This document shows, piece by piece, positions 6,245-13,544 of a DNA stretch of 13,671 nt. The notes below the pieces were generated by a model. The model searched no databases. It worked only from the letters and a program-made list of their open reading frames with translations, and was not told the DNA's origin. Source of the DNA: Acetobacteraceae bacterium (GTDB lineage: Bacteria > Pseudomonadota > Alphaproteobacteria > Acetobacterales > Acetobacteraceae); NCBI GenBank assembly GCA_019689515.1, contig JADGHI010000047.1:1-13671 (forward strand), written 5' to 3'. The translations under genes were made by a program, and so were the position numbers. The stretch's first letter is position 1; every line of letters starts with the position of its first letter.

Positions 6245-8908
6245 ATGATGCATTTCGCGCGCTGGAAGACCGCCGCGATCCTGGCTGTCTGCCTGCTCGG
6301 CGCGCTGCTCTGCGTGCCGAACCTGATTCCGCGTTCGGCCTTTCCCGATTGGTTCCAGGCCCGGCAGATCCATCTCGGCCTCGATCTGCGCGGCGGCTCC
6401 TACCTGCTGCTCGAGGTGGACACGAGCGCGATCCTGCGCGAGCGCCTGAACGCGCTGGAGGACGCCGTGCGGACCGGCGCTGCCCGGGCCAATCCGCGCA
6501 TCCTCTACTCCGGCCTTTCCGCGAACATGGCGGAGCGGCGGGTGTCGGTGCGCGCCTCTGACCCGGGTCGCGCCCAGGACCTCGCGCGCATCCTGCGCGA
6601 GGCGGCGGTGCAGGTCCCGGTCGGCGGTGGGCTGACGCAGCCCGACATCGAGGTCCAGGCGCAGCCCGACGGCACGGTCACCGCCACGCTGACCGAGGCC
6701 GGGCTGCGTGCCCGCTCCACCGGCGCGGTCGAGCAATCCATCGAGATCGTCCGCCGCCGCATCGACGAGAGCGGCCTGGTGGACGCCCTGGTCGCACGCC
6801 AGGGCCAGAGCCGCGTCCTGGTCCAGCTCCCCGGTGTCGAGGACCCGAACCGGATCAAGGAGCTGCTCGGCAAGACCGCGCGGATGACCTTCCACCTGCT
6901 CGACGAGACCGCGGACCTGTCGCGCGCGACGCCGCCGCCCGGGGTGCTGTTCCTGCCGGGCGACCGCCCGGGCGAGCGCTATGCGGTGCGCCGGCAGGTC
7001 GCGGTGGACGGGGCGAACCTCACCGATGCGCGCGCCGCGCAGGACAGCCGCACCGGCGAGTGGGTGGTGAATTTCCAGTTCGACAGCATCGGCGCCCGCC
7101 GCTTCGGCGAGGTGACGCGTCAGAATGTCGGCCGCCCCTTCGCCATCGTACTGGACGACAAGGTGATCTCCGCCCCGGTGATCCGCGAGCCGATCACGGG
7201 CGGCCGCGGGCAGATCAGCGGCAGCTTCACCGCCGCCTCGGCGAACGACCTCGCCGTGCTGCTGCGTGCCGGCGCCCTGCCCGCGCCGCTCACCGTGGTG
7301 GAGGAGCGGACCGTCGGGCCGGAGCTCGGGGCGGACGCGATCCGGGCGGGCATCCTGGCGATGGCGGCCGGGACGATCTTCGTCTTCCTCTACATGGCCC
7401 TCGCCTACGGGCTGCTCGGCTGGTTCGCCGACCTCGCCCTGGTGGTCAACATCCTCCTGGTGCTGGCGGTGCTGTCGCTCCTGGAGGCGACGCTCACCCT
7501 GCCGGGAATTGCCGGCATGGTGCTCACCCTGGGCACCGCGCTGGACGCCAACATCCTGATCAACGAGCGCATCCGCGAGGAGGTCAAGAACGGCCGCACG
7601 CCGATCGCGGCGCTGGAGGCAGGCTTCGTCAAGGCCAGCGGCACGATCATGGATTCGAACCTGACCAACCTGTTCGCCATGGTCTGCCTCTACATCTTCG
7701 GCTCCGGGCCGGTGAAAGGCTTCGCGGTCACGGTCGCCCTCGGCACGATCATCCAGATGTGGACCGCGACGACGCTGGTCCGGATGATGGTGGCCTACTG
7801 GTACCGCTGGACCCGGCCCAAGGAGCTGCCGGTGCTCGAGAAGCCCGGCGCGTCCCTGTACGAGAAGCTGCGCCGGCCGCTGTTCCGCCTGGTGCCGGAT
7901 GTCACGAACATCCCCTTCATGCGCGGCGCGCGGGCGGGCCTCCTCGCCTCGGCGATCCTTTCGACCGCGTCCGTGGTCCTCGCCTTCTATCCCGGCCTCG
8001 AGAAGGGCATCGACTTCAAGGGCGGCATCGAGATGGAGGCGCGCACGCCGGCGCCGGTGGAGATCGGTGTCGTCCGGGCTGCGACCGCCGGCCTGCCTTT
8101 CGGCGACGTGACGGTGCAGCAGTTCGGCGATCCCACGAGCTTCGCGCTGCGCCTGCCCGTGCAGGCGGACGAGGCCGCCACGCAGCGCGCGGTCAACGGG
8201 GTGCGCGGCGCGCTGGAGCAGGCCGTGCCAGGGTCCCGCATCCTGCGGGTGGAGGCGGTGGGCAATCGCGTCTCGGGCGAGTTGTTCCGCGGCGGGCTGA
8301 TCGCCCTTGGCCTCAGCATGCTCGTGATGATGTTCTACATCTGGTTCCGCTTCGAGTGGCAGTTCGGCCTCGCCGCGATCATCACGCTGATCCTCGACAC
8401 CACCAAGGTGGTCGGTTTCATGGCGCTGACCTCGCTGCTCGGCTTCGGCATCGAGTTCAACCTGACCACCGTCGCCGCGATCCTGACCGTCATCGGCTTC
8501 TCGGCCAACGACAAGGTCGTGGTGTTCGACCGGATGCGGGAGAACCTGCGCAAGTTCAAGCAGATGCCGCTGCAGCAGCTCGTGGACCTCTCGATCAACG
8601 AGACGCTGAACCGCTCGCTCGGCACCTCGATGACGCTGCTGCTCTCGGCGGTGCCGCTGGCGATGTTCGGCGGCGAGACACTCTCGGGTTTCGCCTGGGT
8701 GATGCTGTTCGGCATCGTGGTCAGCGCATCATCCTCGGTGTTCATCGCGGCGCCGATCGTGCTGTTCACCGGGCGGCGAGCGCTGCGGCCGGATACCCCG
8801 CCTGGCGGCGGACCGGTCGGCGGCGGTACCGGCAGGGGCAGGCCGGAACGGGCGGCCGCTGAAGGCCGGGAGGTCGAGAAGGTGGCGGCGCGCGCCGCCA
8901 AGGCGTGA
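6245..8908 (+). CDS. secDF: Protein translocase subunit SecDF (fused SecD and SecF)
   Basis: An 887-residue inner-membrane protein that uses the proton gradient to complete Sec-dependent export. The SecD half has a first membrane helix (about 10-25), the LGLDLRGGSYLLLEVD motif (from 44), a large periplasmic domain with a head-type insertion, then five helices including LGTALDANILINERIREE with the conserved Asp at about 434. The SecF half starts near 555 and has GIDFKGG (588-594), DTTKVVGF and the helix motif GFSANDKVVVFDRMREN with conserved Asp near 756. Twelve membrane segments in total are expected. The last 45 or so residues are a Gly/Pro/Arg-rich cytoplasmic tail. Start chosen at the ATG at 6245 (MMHFARWK), which fits the usual SecD N-terminus; a GTG at 6221 would add 8 residues and has a nearer purine run, so it remains possible. 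yajC is not adjacent. Divergent from the oxidoreductase gene. Confidence 0.95.
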   Translation: MMHFARWKTAAILAVCLLGALLCVPNLIPRSAFPDWFQARQIHLGLDLRGGSYLLLEVDTSAILRERLNALEDAVRTGAARANPRILYSGLSANMAERRVSVRASDPGRAQDLARILREAAVQVPVGGGLTQPDIEVQAQPDGTVTATLTEAGLRARSTGAVEQSIEIVRRRIDESGLVDALVARQGQSRVLVQLPGVEDPNRIKELLGKTARMTFHLLDETADLSRATPPPGVLFLPGDRPGERYAVRRQVAVDGANLTDARAAQDSRTGEWVVNFQFDSIGARRFGEVTRQNVGRPFAIVLDDKVISAPVIREPITGGRGQISGSFTAASANDLAVLLRAGALPAPLTVVEERTVGPELGADAIRAGILAMAAGTIFVFLYMALAYGLLGWFADLALVVNILLVLAVLSLLEATLTLPGIAGMVLTLGTALDANILINERIREEVKNGRTPIAALEAGFVKASGTIMDSNLTNLFAMVCLYIFGSGPVKGFAVTVALGTIIQMWTATTLVRMMVAYWYRWTRPKELPVLEKPGASLYEKLRRPLFRLVPDVTNIPFMRGARAGLLASAILSTASVVLAFYPGLEKGIDFKGGIEMEARTPAPVEIGVVRAATAGLPFGDVTVQQFGDPTSFALRLPVQADEAATQRAVNGVRGALEQAVPGSRILRVEAVGNRVSGELFRGGLIALGLSMLVMMFYIWFRFEWQFGLAAIITLILDTTKVVGFMALTSLLGFGIEFNLTTVAAILTVIGFSANDKVVVFDRMRENLRKFKQMPLQQLVDLSINETLNRSLGTSMTLLLSAVPLAMFGGETLSGFAWVMLFGIVVSASSSVFIAAPIVLFTGRRALRPDTPPGGGPVGGGTGRGRPERAAAEGREVEKVAARAAKA

Positions 8909-8909
8909 C

Positions 8910-9929
8910 GTGCCCGGCGGCGCGGCCCCGCCGCACCCGCCCCCACCCCCCGTCCTCGGTGGATGCGGCGCGGCGGCAGCCGCCGCGATCGCTTCGCTGC
9001 CGGCCCCGGCGGTCGCCCGGCCGCCGGCCAGCCTGACTCTCCTCGTCGGCGCCGATCCCGGAAGCCTCGCGGACCGCTGGGCGCGCGGCTTCGCGCCCTT
9101 CCTCGAGCGCCATTGGCCGCGCACCACCATCGCGGTGCGCAACCTGCCCGGAGAGCGCGGCTTCACCGCCGCGCGCGCCCTCGCCGAAGCGACGCCGGAC
9201 GGGAGGACACTCGGCGTCATCTCCACCCCGGCCCTGATCGCGCGCTGCATCGAGCATGCCGAGGAGCCGCTGCTGGCACGGCTGGACCTGGTTGCCGCAG
9301 TGGCCGAGGAGCCCGTGGTGCTCGTCGCGGGGGCGGCGGAGGCAACCGGCGGAGGCGGGGCGGAGGCCAGACTTTCGTCGCTGCGGCGCCCCGCCGCCCC
9401 GGGAACGGACGGAAGGCTGCTCGGCACGCCGCCCCCGGGCGGCGCGGCGCAGCTCGGCGCGGCGATGCTCGGCACCGCTCTGCCGCTGCCGCGGCTTGCC
9501 TTCCCCAACGCCGCGGCGGCGCGCAGCGCGGTGATCGCCGGCAACCTCGCCGCCGCGCTGCTGCCGCTGCCCGATGCTATTCTGGGGCTGCGCGAGGGCA
9601 GGCTCCTCGGCCTCGCCATCGCGCGGGAGCGCCGCTACCCGCCGATGGCGGAGATTCCGACCTTCGCGGAGGCGGGCCTGCCACCGCTGCGCCTCGCCGA
9701 CCATCGCGGCCTGGCCGCGCCGCGCGGCGTGCCGGAGGAACGTCTGGCCGCGCTGTCCGCTGCGCTCGGCGCCGCCGTGGCCGATCCGGAGTTCATCTCA
9801 CGGGCGGAGGCGGGCGGCTACCAGCCGCACTACCTCTCCCGTGCGAGCTGGGCGCCGATCCTCGCCACGCTGACCGACACGCTGCGCCGGCGCTGGCAGC
9901 AGGATCCCTGGACCGCCCGCGAAGGCTGA
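8910..9929 (+). CDS. Bug/TctC-family tripartite tricarboxylate transporter substrate-binding protein
   Basis: A 339-residue protein resembling periplasmic solute-binding (Bug) proteins of tripartite tricarboxylate transporters, which bind small organic acids. Family features: TLLVGADPGSLADRWAR after the leader, PDGRTLGVISTPAL, a DGRLLGTPPPGGAAQLGAAM segment, and the C-terminal block with YPPMAEIPTFAEAGLP, GLAAPRGVPEERLAALSAAL and DPEFISRAEAGGYQP. No TctA or TctB membrane partner is in the window, so it is an orphan, as is common in bacteria with expanded Bug families. The GTG at 8910 is the only usable start and lies 1 nt after the secDF stop. The first 14 residues hold eight prolines and no arginine or lysine, followed by a hydrophobic Ala-rich stretch ending AVA; this is an atypical signal peptide. 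A cysteine at 19 (VLGGC) loosely resembles a lipobox. Confidence 0.82.
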   Translation: MPGGAAPPHPPPPPVLGGCGAAAAAAIASLPAPAVARPPASLTLLVGADPGSLADRWARGFAPFLERHWPRTTIAVRNLPGERGFTAARALAEATPDGRTLGVISTPALIARCIEHAEEPLLARLDLVAAVAEEPVVLVAGAAEATGGGGAEARLSSLRRPAAPGTDGRLLGTPPPGGAAQLGAAMLGTALPLPRLAFPNAAAARSAVIAGNLAAALLPLPDAILGLREGRLLGLAIARERRYPPMAEIPTFAEAGLPPLRLADHRGLAAPRGVPEERLAALSAALGAAVADPEFISRAEAGGYQPHYLSRASWAPILATLTDTLRRRWQQDPWTAREG

Positions 9930-9951
9930 TCCGGCGTGCCCCCGCCGGCCG

Positions 9952-11124
9952 TCACGCGCCCGCGTAGCATTGCCGGTAGAGGGCGAGGATCTCCTCCGTC
10001 CCCGGCACGCGCGGGTTGTTCGCAGGGCTGCCGGAGGCCAGCGCCTGCTCGGCCATCTTCGGCAGCAGCGCGTTCCAGCGCGCCTCATCAATGCCGTAGG
10101 CGCGCGGCGTCGGCACCTCCAGGTCGCGGTTGAGCGCGCGTAGTTCCTCGACCAGCCGCGCCGCGGCGGACTGGTCGCCCTCGGCGGCGGAGGCGACGCC
10201 CATTGCCCGCGCCGCCTCGGCGTAGCGCGGCAGCGCGGCCGGCAGCGAATACTCGGTGACGGCGGGCAGCAGCATGGCGTTGGAGAGGCCGTGCGGGACG
10301 TGGAAATGTGCCCCGATCGGGCGCGACATGCCGTGCACCAGCGCCACCGAGGAATTCGAGAAGGCGAGGCCGGCGAGCGTCGCGCCGAGCATCATCGCCT
10401 CGCGCGCCTTGGCGTTACCCGGCTCGCGATAGACGGTGCGCAGATTGGGCGCGATGAGGCGCATGGCGCGCAGCGCGTACTCGTCCGCCTCCGGGTTCGC
10501 GCGCTTCGAGACGAAGGCCTCCAGCGCGTGGGTGAGGCTGTCGATGCCGGTGTCCGCCGTGGTGCGCGGCGGGACGGAGAAGGTGAGCTCGTAGTCCACG
10601 ACCGCGGCGAGCGGCAGCGCGCCGAGCCCCGCGATCAGCATCTTCTCGTCGCGCTCGGTGTCGGTGATGACGGTGAAGCGCGTCGCCTCGGAACCGGTGC
10701 CGGCCGTGGTCGGGATGCAGATCACGGGCAGCGCGGCGCGGTTGGCCTGCGCCGGGACCTTGAACTCCCGGATATGCGTGCCCGGTGGCGCGGCGGCGAG
10801 GATCGCCATGGCCTTGGCGGTGTCCATCGGGCTGCCGCCGCCGAAGCCGATCAGGCAGTCGAAGTCGCCGGCACGCAGCGTCGCCACGCCGGCCTCGACC
10901 ACCGTGTCGGTCGGGTCGGAGACGGTGTCGGAGAAGACCTGCGCCGTGATGCCGGCGGCCCGGAGCGGCGCGAGTACGCGCTCGACCGTGCCCGAGGACG
11001 CCATCCAGGGATCGGTGACCAGGAGCGGACGGGACAGGCCGAGCTGCGCGAGCACCTCCGCCACCCGCGCGACGGCGCCGCCGCCGATCATCAGCAGGCG
11101 CGGCGAGACCAGTGAGACGACCAT
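9952..11124 (-). CDS. Iron-containing (group III) alcohol dehydrogenase
   Basis: A 390-residue NAD(P)-dependent dehydrogenase of the FucO/AdhB type. The dinucleotide-binding loop GGGSPMDTAK (95-104) and the PTTAGTGSEAT segment (138-148) are typical. All four metal ligands of the family are present: D195 and H199 (GIDSLTHALEAF), H264 (HGMSRP) and H278 (HVPHG), matching D196, H200, H263 and H277 of E. coli FucO. The protein should interconvert a small alcohol or aldehyde in the cytoplasm; the substrate is unknown (lactaldehyde, hydroxyacid or other diols are possible). It lies 99 bp downstream of a class II aldolase gene on the same strand, suggesting an aldolase-reductase pathway. The ATG at 11124 has AGGGAA at 7-nt spacing. 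It converges on the Bug-type gene, with 22 bp between stops, where CCGGC (9931-9935) and GCCGG (9944-9948) could form a small hairpin. Confidence 0.92.
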   Translation of the reverse strand: MVVSLVSPRLLMIGGGAVARVAEVLAQLGLSRPLLVTDPWMASSGTVERVLAPLRAAGITAQVFSDTVSDPTDTVVEAGVATLRAGDFDCLIGFGGGSPMDTAKAMAILAAAPPGTHIREFKVPAQANRAALPVICIPTTAGTGSEATRFTVITDTERDEKMLIAGLGALPLAAVVDYELTFSVPPRTTADTGIDSLTHALEAFVSKRANPEADEYALRAMRLIAPNLRTVYREPGNAKAREAMMLGATLAGLAFSNSSVALVHGMSRPIGAHFHVPHGLSNAMLLPAVTEYSLPAALPRYAEAARAMGVASAAEGDQSAAARLVEELRALNRDLEVPTPRAYGIDEARWNALLPKMAEQALASGSPANNPRVPGTEEILALYRQCYAGA

Positions 11125-11223
11125 GGCGCATTTCCCTGGGCAGTACCGAGGAGGGCGAAGACTAGGCGCGGGCGTGGTCCGCCGCCACCCTCGCCGCGCC
11201 GCCGCTGCCCGTCCCTGCTGACG

Positions 11224-12006
11224 CTACTGCCGCCAGTCGGGCCCCTGCCCCTCGATCAGCCGCAGCGCCGACTCCCAGACCCTGTCGTAGTGCGCGAGGT
11301 CGTCCAGCTGCTCGAACTGCGCGGCGGTGCGCTCGCAGACCTCCGGCGGCGGGACGATCAGCTCCGCCCCGCCGGTCATGGCGGCGAGCTGGGCCTGGCA
11401 GGCGCGTTCGAGCATGTAGATCAGATGGAAGGCCTCCGGGATGGTCCGCCCGCAGGCCAGCAGGCCGTGATTGCGCAGGATCATCGCCCGGTGCGGGCCG
11501 AGATCAGCCACCAGCCGCTCCCGCTCGCCAAGGTCGAGGGCGATGCCCTCGTAATCGTGATAGGCAAGCCGGCCGTAGAAGGCGAGCGCGTGCTGGCTGA
11601 TCGGCAGCAGTCCGTGCTTCTGCGCCGAAACCGCGATGCCCGCGGCAGTGTGGGTGTGGATGACGCAGATCGCGTCCTCGCGCGCCATATGCACCGCGGA
11701 ATGGATGGTGAAGCCCGCCGCGTTCACGGGGCGGGAGGCCGGGTCGGGCTCCAGCACCCTCCCCTCCACGTCGATCTTCACCAGGTCGGAGGCGCGCATT
11801 TCGTGGAACAGCACGCCGTACCGGTTGATCAGGAAGTGGTGCTCCGGCCCGGGCAGGCGCGCGCTGATGTGGGTGTAGATCAGGTCCGTCATGCGGAAAT
11901 GCGCGACGAGGCGGTAGAGCGCGGCCAGGTCGCAGCGGATCCGCCATTCCGCCGTATCCATGCCGTGCGGCGGAGCGACGGCGGGAGGGGATGCGACGAG
12001 GTTCAT
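11224..12006 (-). CDS. Class II aldolase/adducin-family protein, adducin-like subgroup
   Basis: A 260-residue class II aldolase fold protein. Visible blocks: YTHISARLPG (44-53), FLINRYGVLFHEM (58-70), SDLVKID (73-79), and the metal-binding histidines H117 and H119 (HTHT) and H180 (RNHG). In the position of the FucA catalytic glutamate it has a glycine (GFTIHSAVH, 98-106), as in the adducin-like branch, so classical aldolase chemistry is doubtful. Members may act as decarboxylases, epimerases, dehydratase-like or uncharacterised enzymes. The ATG at 12006 is preferred because GAGGGAG lies a few bases upstream and family similarity begins soon after; the frame stays open to 12417 but there it runs antisense to the divergent GNAT gene. 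An inner ATG at 11961 would remove 15 poorly conserved residues. Probably co-transcribed with the alcohol dehydrogenase downstream. Confidence 0.88.
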   Translation of the reverse strand: MNLVASPPAVAPPHGMDTAEWRIRCDLAALYRLVAHFRMTDLIYTHISARLPGPEHHFLINRYGVLFHEMRASDLVKIDVEGRVLEPDPASRPVNAAGFTIHSAVHMAREDAICVIHTHTAAGIAVSAQKHGLLPISQHALAFYGRLAYHDYEGIALDLGERERLVADLGPHRAMILRNHGLLACGRTIPEAFHLIYMLERACQAQLAAMTGGAELIVPPPEVCERTAAQFEQLDDLAHYDRVWESALRLIEGQGPDWRQ

Positions 12007-12094
12007 CGGCGGGGCTCCCTCGGAGCAGGGCGAGATGCTCCCGCCGCCGCCGGGGTGCGTCAACCTCCGACCGGGCCATCGGCCCAACATGCAC

Positions 12095-12119
12095 GAAACA
12101 GACCCGAAACGGCGGAAAC
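12095..12119. promoter_or_regulatory. Three GAAAC direct repeats, candidate operator
   Basis: GAAAC occurs at 12095-12099, 12106-12110 and 12115-12119, at steps of 11 and 9 bp, close to one helical turn, so all three would face the same side of the DNA. The stretch is relatively A-rich within a GC-rich region and lies in the 185-bp divergent gap between the adducin-like gene and a GNAT gene. This layout suits a multimeric regulator, but no regulator gene is adjacent. Confidence 0.35.
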
Positions 12120-12122
12120 TCT

Positions 12123-12151
12123 TTGCCGGTTCCGGCGACATCTCCCGGCAA
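12123..12151. promoter_or_regulatory. Inverted repeat TTGCCGG-N15-CCGGCAA in divergent promoter region
   Basis: A perfect 7-bp inverted repeat, TTGCCGG at 12123-12129 and CCGGCAA at 12145-12151, separated by 15 bp. It directly follows the GAAAC repeats and lies 40 bp before the GNAT start. Spacing of half-sites by about two helical turns fits a dimeric repressor. A nested GCCGG-TT-CCGGC dyad shares the left arm. No cognate regulator is visible. Confidence 0.35.
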
Positions 12152-12191
12152 CAGGCCGGTGCCATGCTGGGCGCGGTCGTAGGAGGCCAGG

Positions 12192-12791
12192 ATGACGGAG
12201 CCGGTTCGAGTGCGGCGCGCCCATGTGGACGACCTGCCGGTCTTGCAGGCGCTCCAGGCCAGGTCGCTTCGCGTGGCCTGCTCGGCGCCGGAGACCCTCG
12301 GGCCGCTCCTGGGGCTGGCGCTCGCCTGCCAGACCGGCCGGGTCGTCGGCGACACCGCCTGGCTTGCTGAGACGGCCGATGAGGGCCGCATCGTCGCGGC
12401 GGTCGGCTACGTGGCACCAGAGGAGGACCTCACCCCGAGCCTGCTCGCCGAGGCTGAGAAGACCGCGCCGGTACCGGCCGGAGGTGACGCGGCGCCGGCG
12501 GGCCGGTCGGGGCGCATCTGTGGCCTCTGCGTCGATCCGGGTTTCGCCGGCCGCGGCCTCGAGCGCCGGATGATCGCGCAGGTGGAGGCGGAGATGCGTG
12601 CCGCTGGCTTCGCTGTCGCCGAGGTGTTGGTGCTCCCTGACGCCGAGCCGCTCTGGCGCTCCGCGGGCTTCCATGCCGCCGGGGATCGGGTGTTGGTCCT
12701 GCCCTTCTGCGGGCTCCGCGTCCCCGTCCGGCGGATGACGAAGCGGCTGGCATCGAGGCGCAATCTGCGGCGGACGACGGTCGCGGCGTAA
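12192..12791 (+). CDS. GNAT-family N-acetyltransferase
   Basis: A 199-residue protein with a GNAT fold. The core acetyl-CoA-binding motif is CGLCVDPGFAGRGLERRMIA (about 110-129), followed by a helix (VEAEMRAAGF) and the LWRSAGFHAAGD segment (154-165), which matches the conserved late strand of GNAT enzymes. The first position of the usual Arg/Gln-x-x-Gly-x-Gly signature is a glycine here, a mild departure. A proline/alanine-rich insertion at about 77-105 interrupts the central sheet, and the C-terminus is Arg-rich (RRMTKRLASRRNLRR), possibly for binding an acidic partner. A perfect AGGAGG lies 5 nt before the ATG. The acceptor is unknown. It is divergent from the adducin-like aldolase gene, sharing the promoter region with the repeats described there. 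Confidence 0.8.
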   Translation: MTEPVRVRRAHVDDLPVLQALQARSLRVACSAPETLGPLLGLALACQTGRVVGDTAWLAETADEGRIVAAVGYVAPEEDLTPSLLAEAEKTAPVPAGGDAAPAGRSGRICGLCVDPGFAGRGLERRMIAQVEAEMRAAGFAVAEVLVLPDAEPLWRSAGFHAAGDRVLVLPFCGLRVPVRRMTKRLASRRNLRRTTVAA

Positions 12792-12807
12792 GCGCCGCAT
12801 AGGGCGG

Positions 12808-12827
12808 CAGCACCCTTCGGGCGGCTG
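12808..12827 (+). terminator. Possible terminator hairpin after second GNAT gene
   Basis: CAGC (12808-12811) pairs with GCTG (12824-12827), with an inner CCC-TTC-GGG stem, starting 17 nt after the GNAT stop. The TTCG within the loop region resembles stable tetraloops. No T run follows. Confidence 0.3.
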
Positions 12828-12913
12828 ATGGGCGATCCGGCCGTCGCGCTTCACCCTTCCCGTCGGCGAGCTGCGCGTGCGAAAGGCATGTCGCAGTTGC
12901 AAGGAGGTTCGCC

Positions 12914-13480
12914 ATGCTCCGCCGTCTGACGTTCGCGGTCGCGTTGATCCTGCCAGGCGCCGCGGGAGCCCAGGCCCCGGCCGCGCCCGCCTCCCCGGCG
13001 GCATCGCCCGCCACGCCGCAGGCTCAGCAGCAGCAGGCGGCCCCGCCACGGGCCGGCCTCGTCACGGAGCGCAACATCGCCGCCCATCTCGCCGCAGAGG
13101 CCGCTGCGGCAGCGGTCGAGGCCTGCGCCGGCCGCGGCTGGCGCGTCTCGGCGGCGGTGGTGGACCGCTCCGGCGTCCTGAAGGCGCTGCTCCGCGGTGA
13201 CGGCGCAGCGCCTCACACGGTGGATAGCGCCCGTGGCAAGGCCTACACCGCGGCCACCCTGCGCAACACCACCAGCGCGCTCCAGGAGACGGTGCGCACC
13301 AACCCGGGCGCGTCGCAGCTGCCGGCCATCCCCGGCCTGTTGATCCTCGGCGGCGGCATACCACTCCGTGTCGGAGAGGAGGTGGTCGGCGCGATCGGCG
13401 TCGGCGGCGCCCCGGCCGGGAATCTCGACGACCAGTGTGCCGAGGCCGGCATCGCCCGCATCCGCGACCGGCTGCAGTGA
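12914..13480 (+). CDS. Secreted GlcG/HbpS-family haem-binding-type protein
   Basis: A 188-residue exported protein. The N-terminus is a clear Sec signal peptide: MLRRL, a hydrophobic core to about residue 14, and a cleavage site after AGA (A19-Q20). Residues 20-46 form an Ala/Pro/Gln-rich linker with a run of four glutamines (38-41). The GlcG/HbpS (DUF336) domain fills the rest: VSAAVVDRSGVLKALLRGD, SARGKAYTAATLR, and the late IPGLLILGGGIPLRVGEEVV segment, then GAIGVGGAP. Some family members bind haem (HbpS of Streptomyces) and others occur in glycolate or diol utilisation loci; the function here is unknown and the haem role is from the family name only. AGGAGG with 8-nt spacing supports the ATG. 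It stands alone, 122 bp after the GNAT gene. Confidence 0.88.
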   Translation: MLRRLTFAVALILPGAAGAQAPAAPASPAASPATPQAQQQQAAPPRAGLVTERNIAAHLAAEAAAAAVEACAGRGWRVSAAVVDRSGVLKALLRGDGAAPHTVDSARGKAYTAATLRNTTSALQETVRTNPGASQLPAIPGLLILGGGIPLRVGEEVVGAIGVGGAPAGNLDDQCAEAGIARIRDRLQ

Positions 13481-13509
13481 CGGTGCGTCCAGGCCGGTGG
13501 GGACCGCGC

Positions 13510-13544
13510 CGCCTCAGACAAACCATGAGGTTGGATCCGAGGCG
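13510..13544 (+). terminator. Possible terminator hairpin after the GlcG/HbpS gene
   Basis: CGCCTC (13510-13515) pairs with GAGGCG (13539-13544), with an inner AACC-ATGA-GGTT stem-loop at 13521-13532. It starts 29 nt after the stop codon. No T run follows. Confidence 0.35.

Noticed and set aside
8729..9704. Long minus-strand open frames opposite the secDF end and Bug-type gene
   Set aside because: Composition is Arg/Ala/Pro-rich without recognisable motifs, while the plus strand encodes clear family blocks.
12007..12417. N-terminal extension of the minus-strand class II aldolase up to 12417
   Set aside because: It runs antisense through a well-supported GNAT gene, is Arg/Pro-rich with no family similarity, and a good ribosome-binding site precedes the ATG at 12006.
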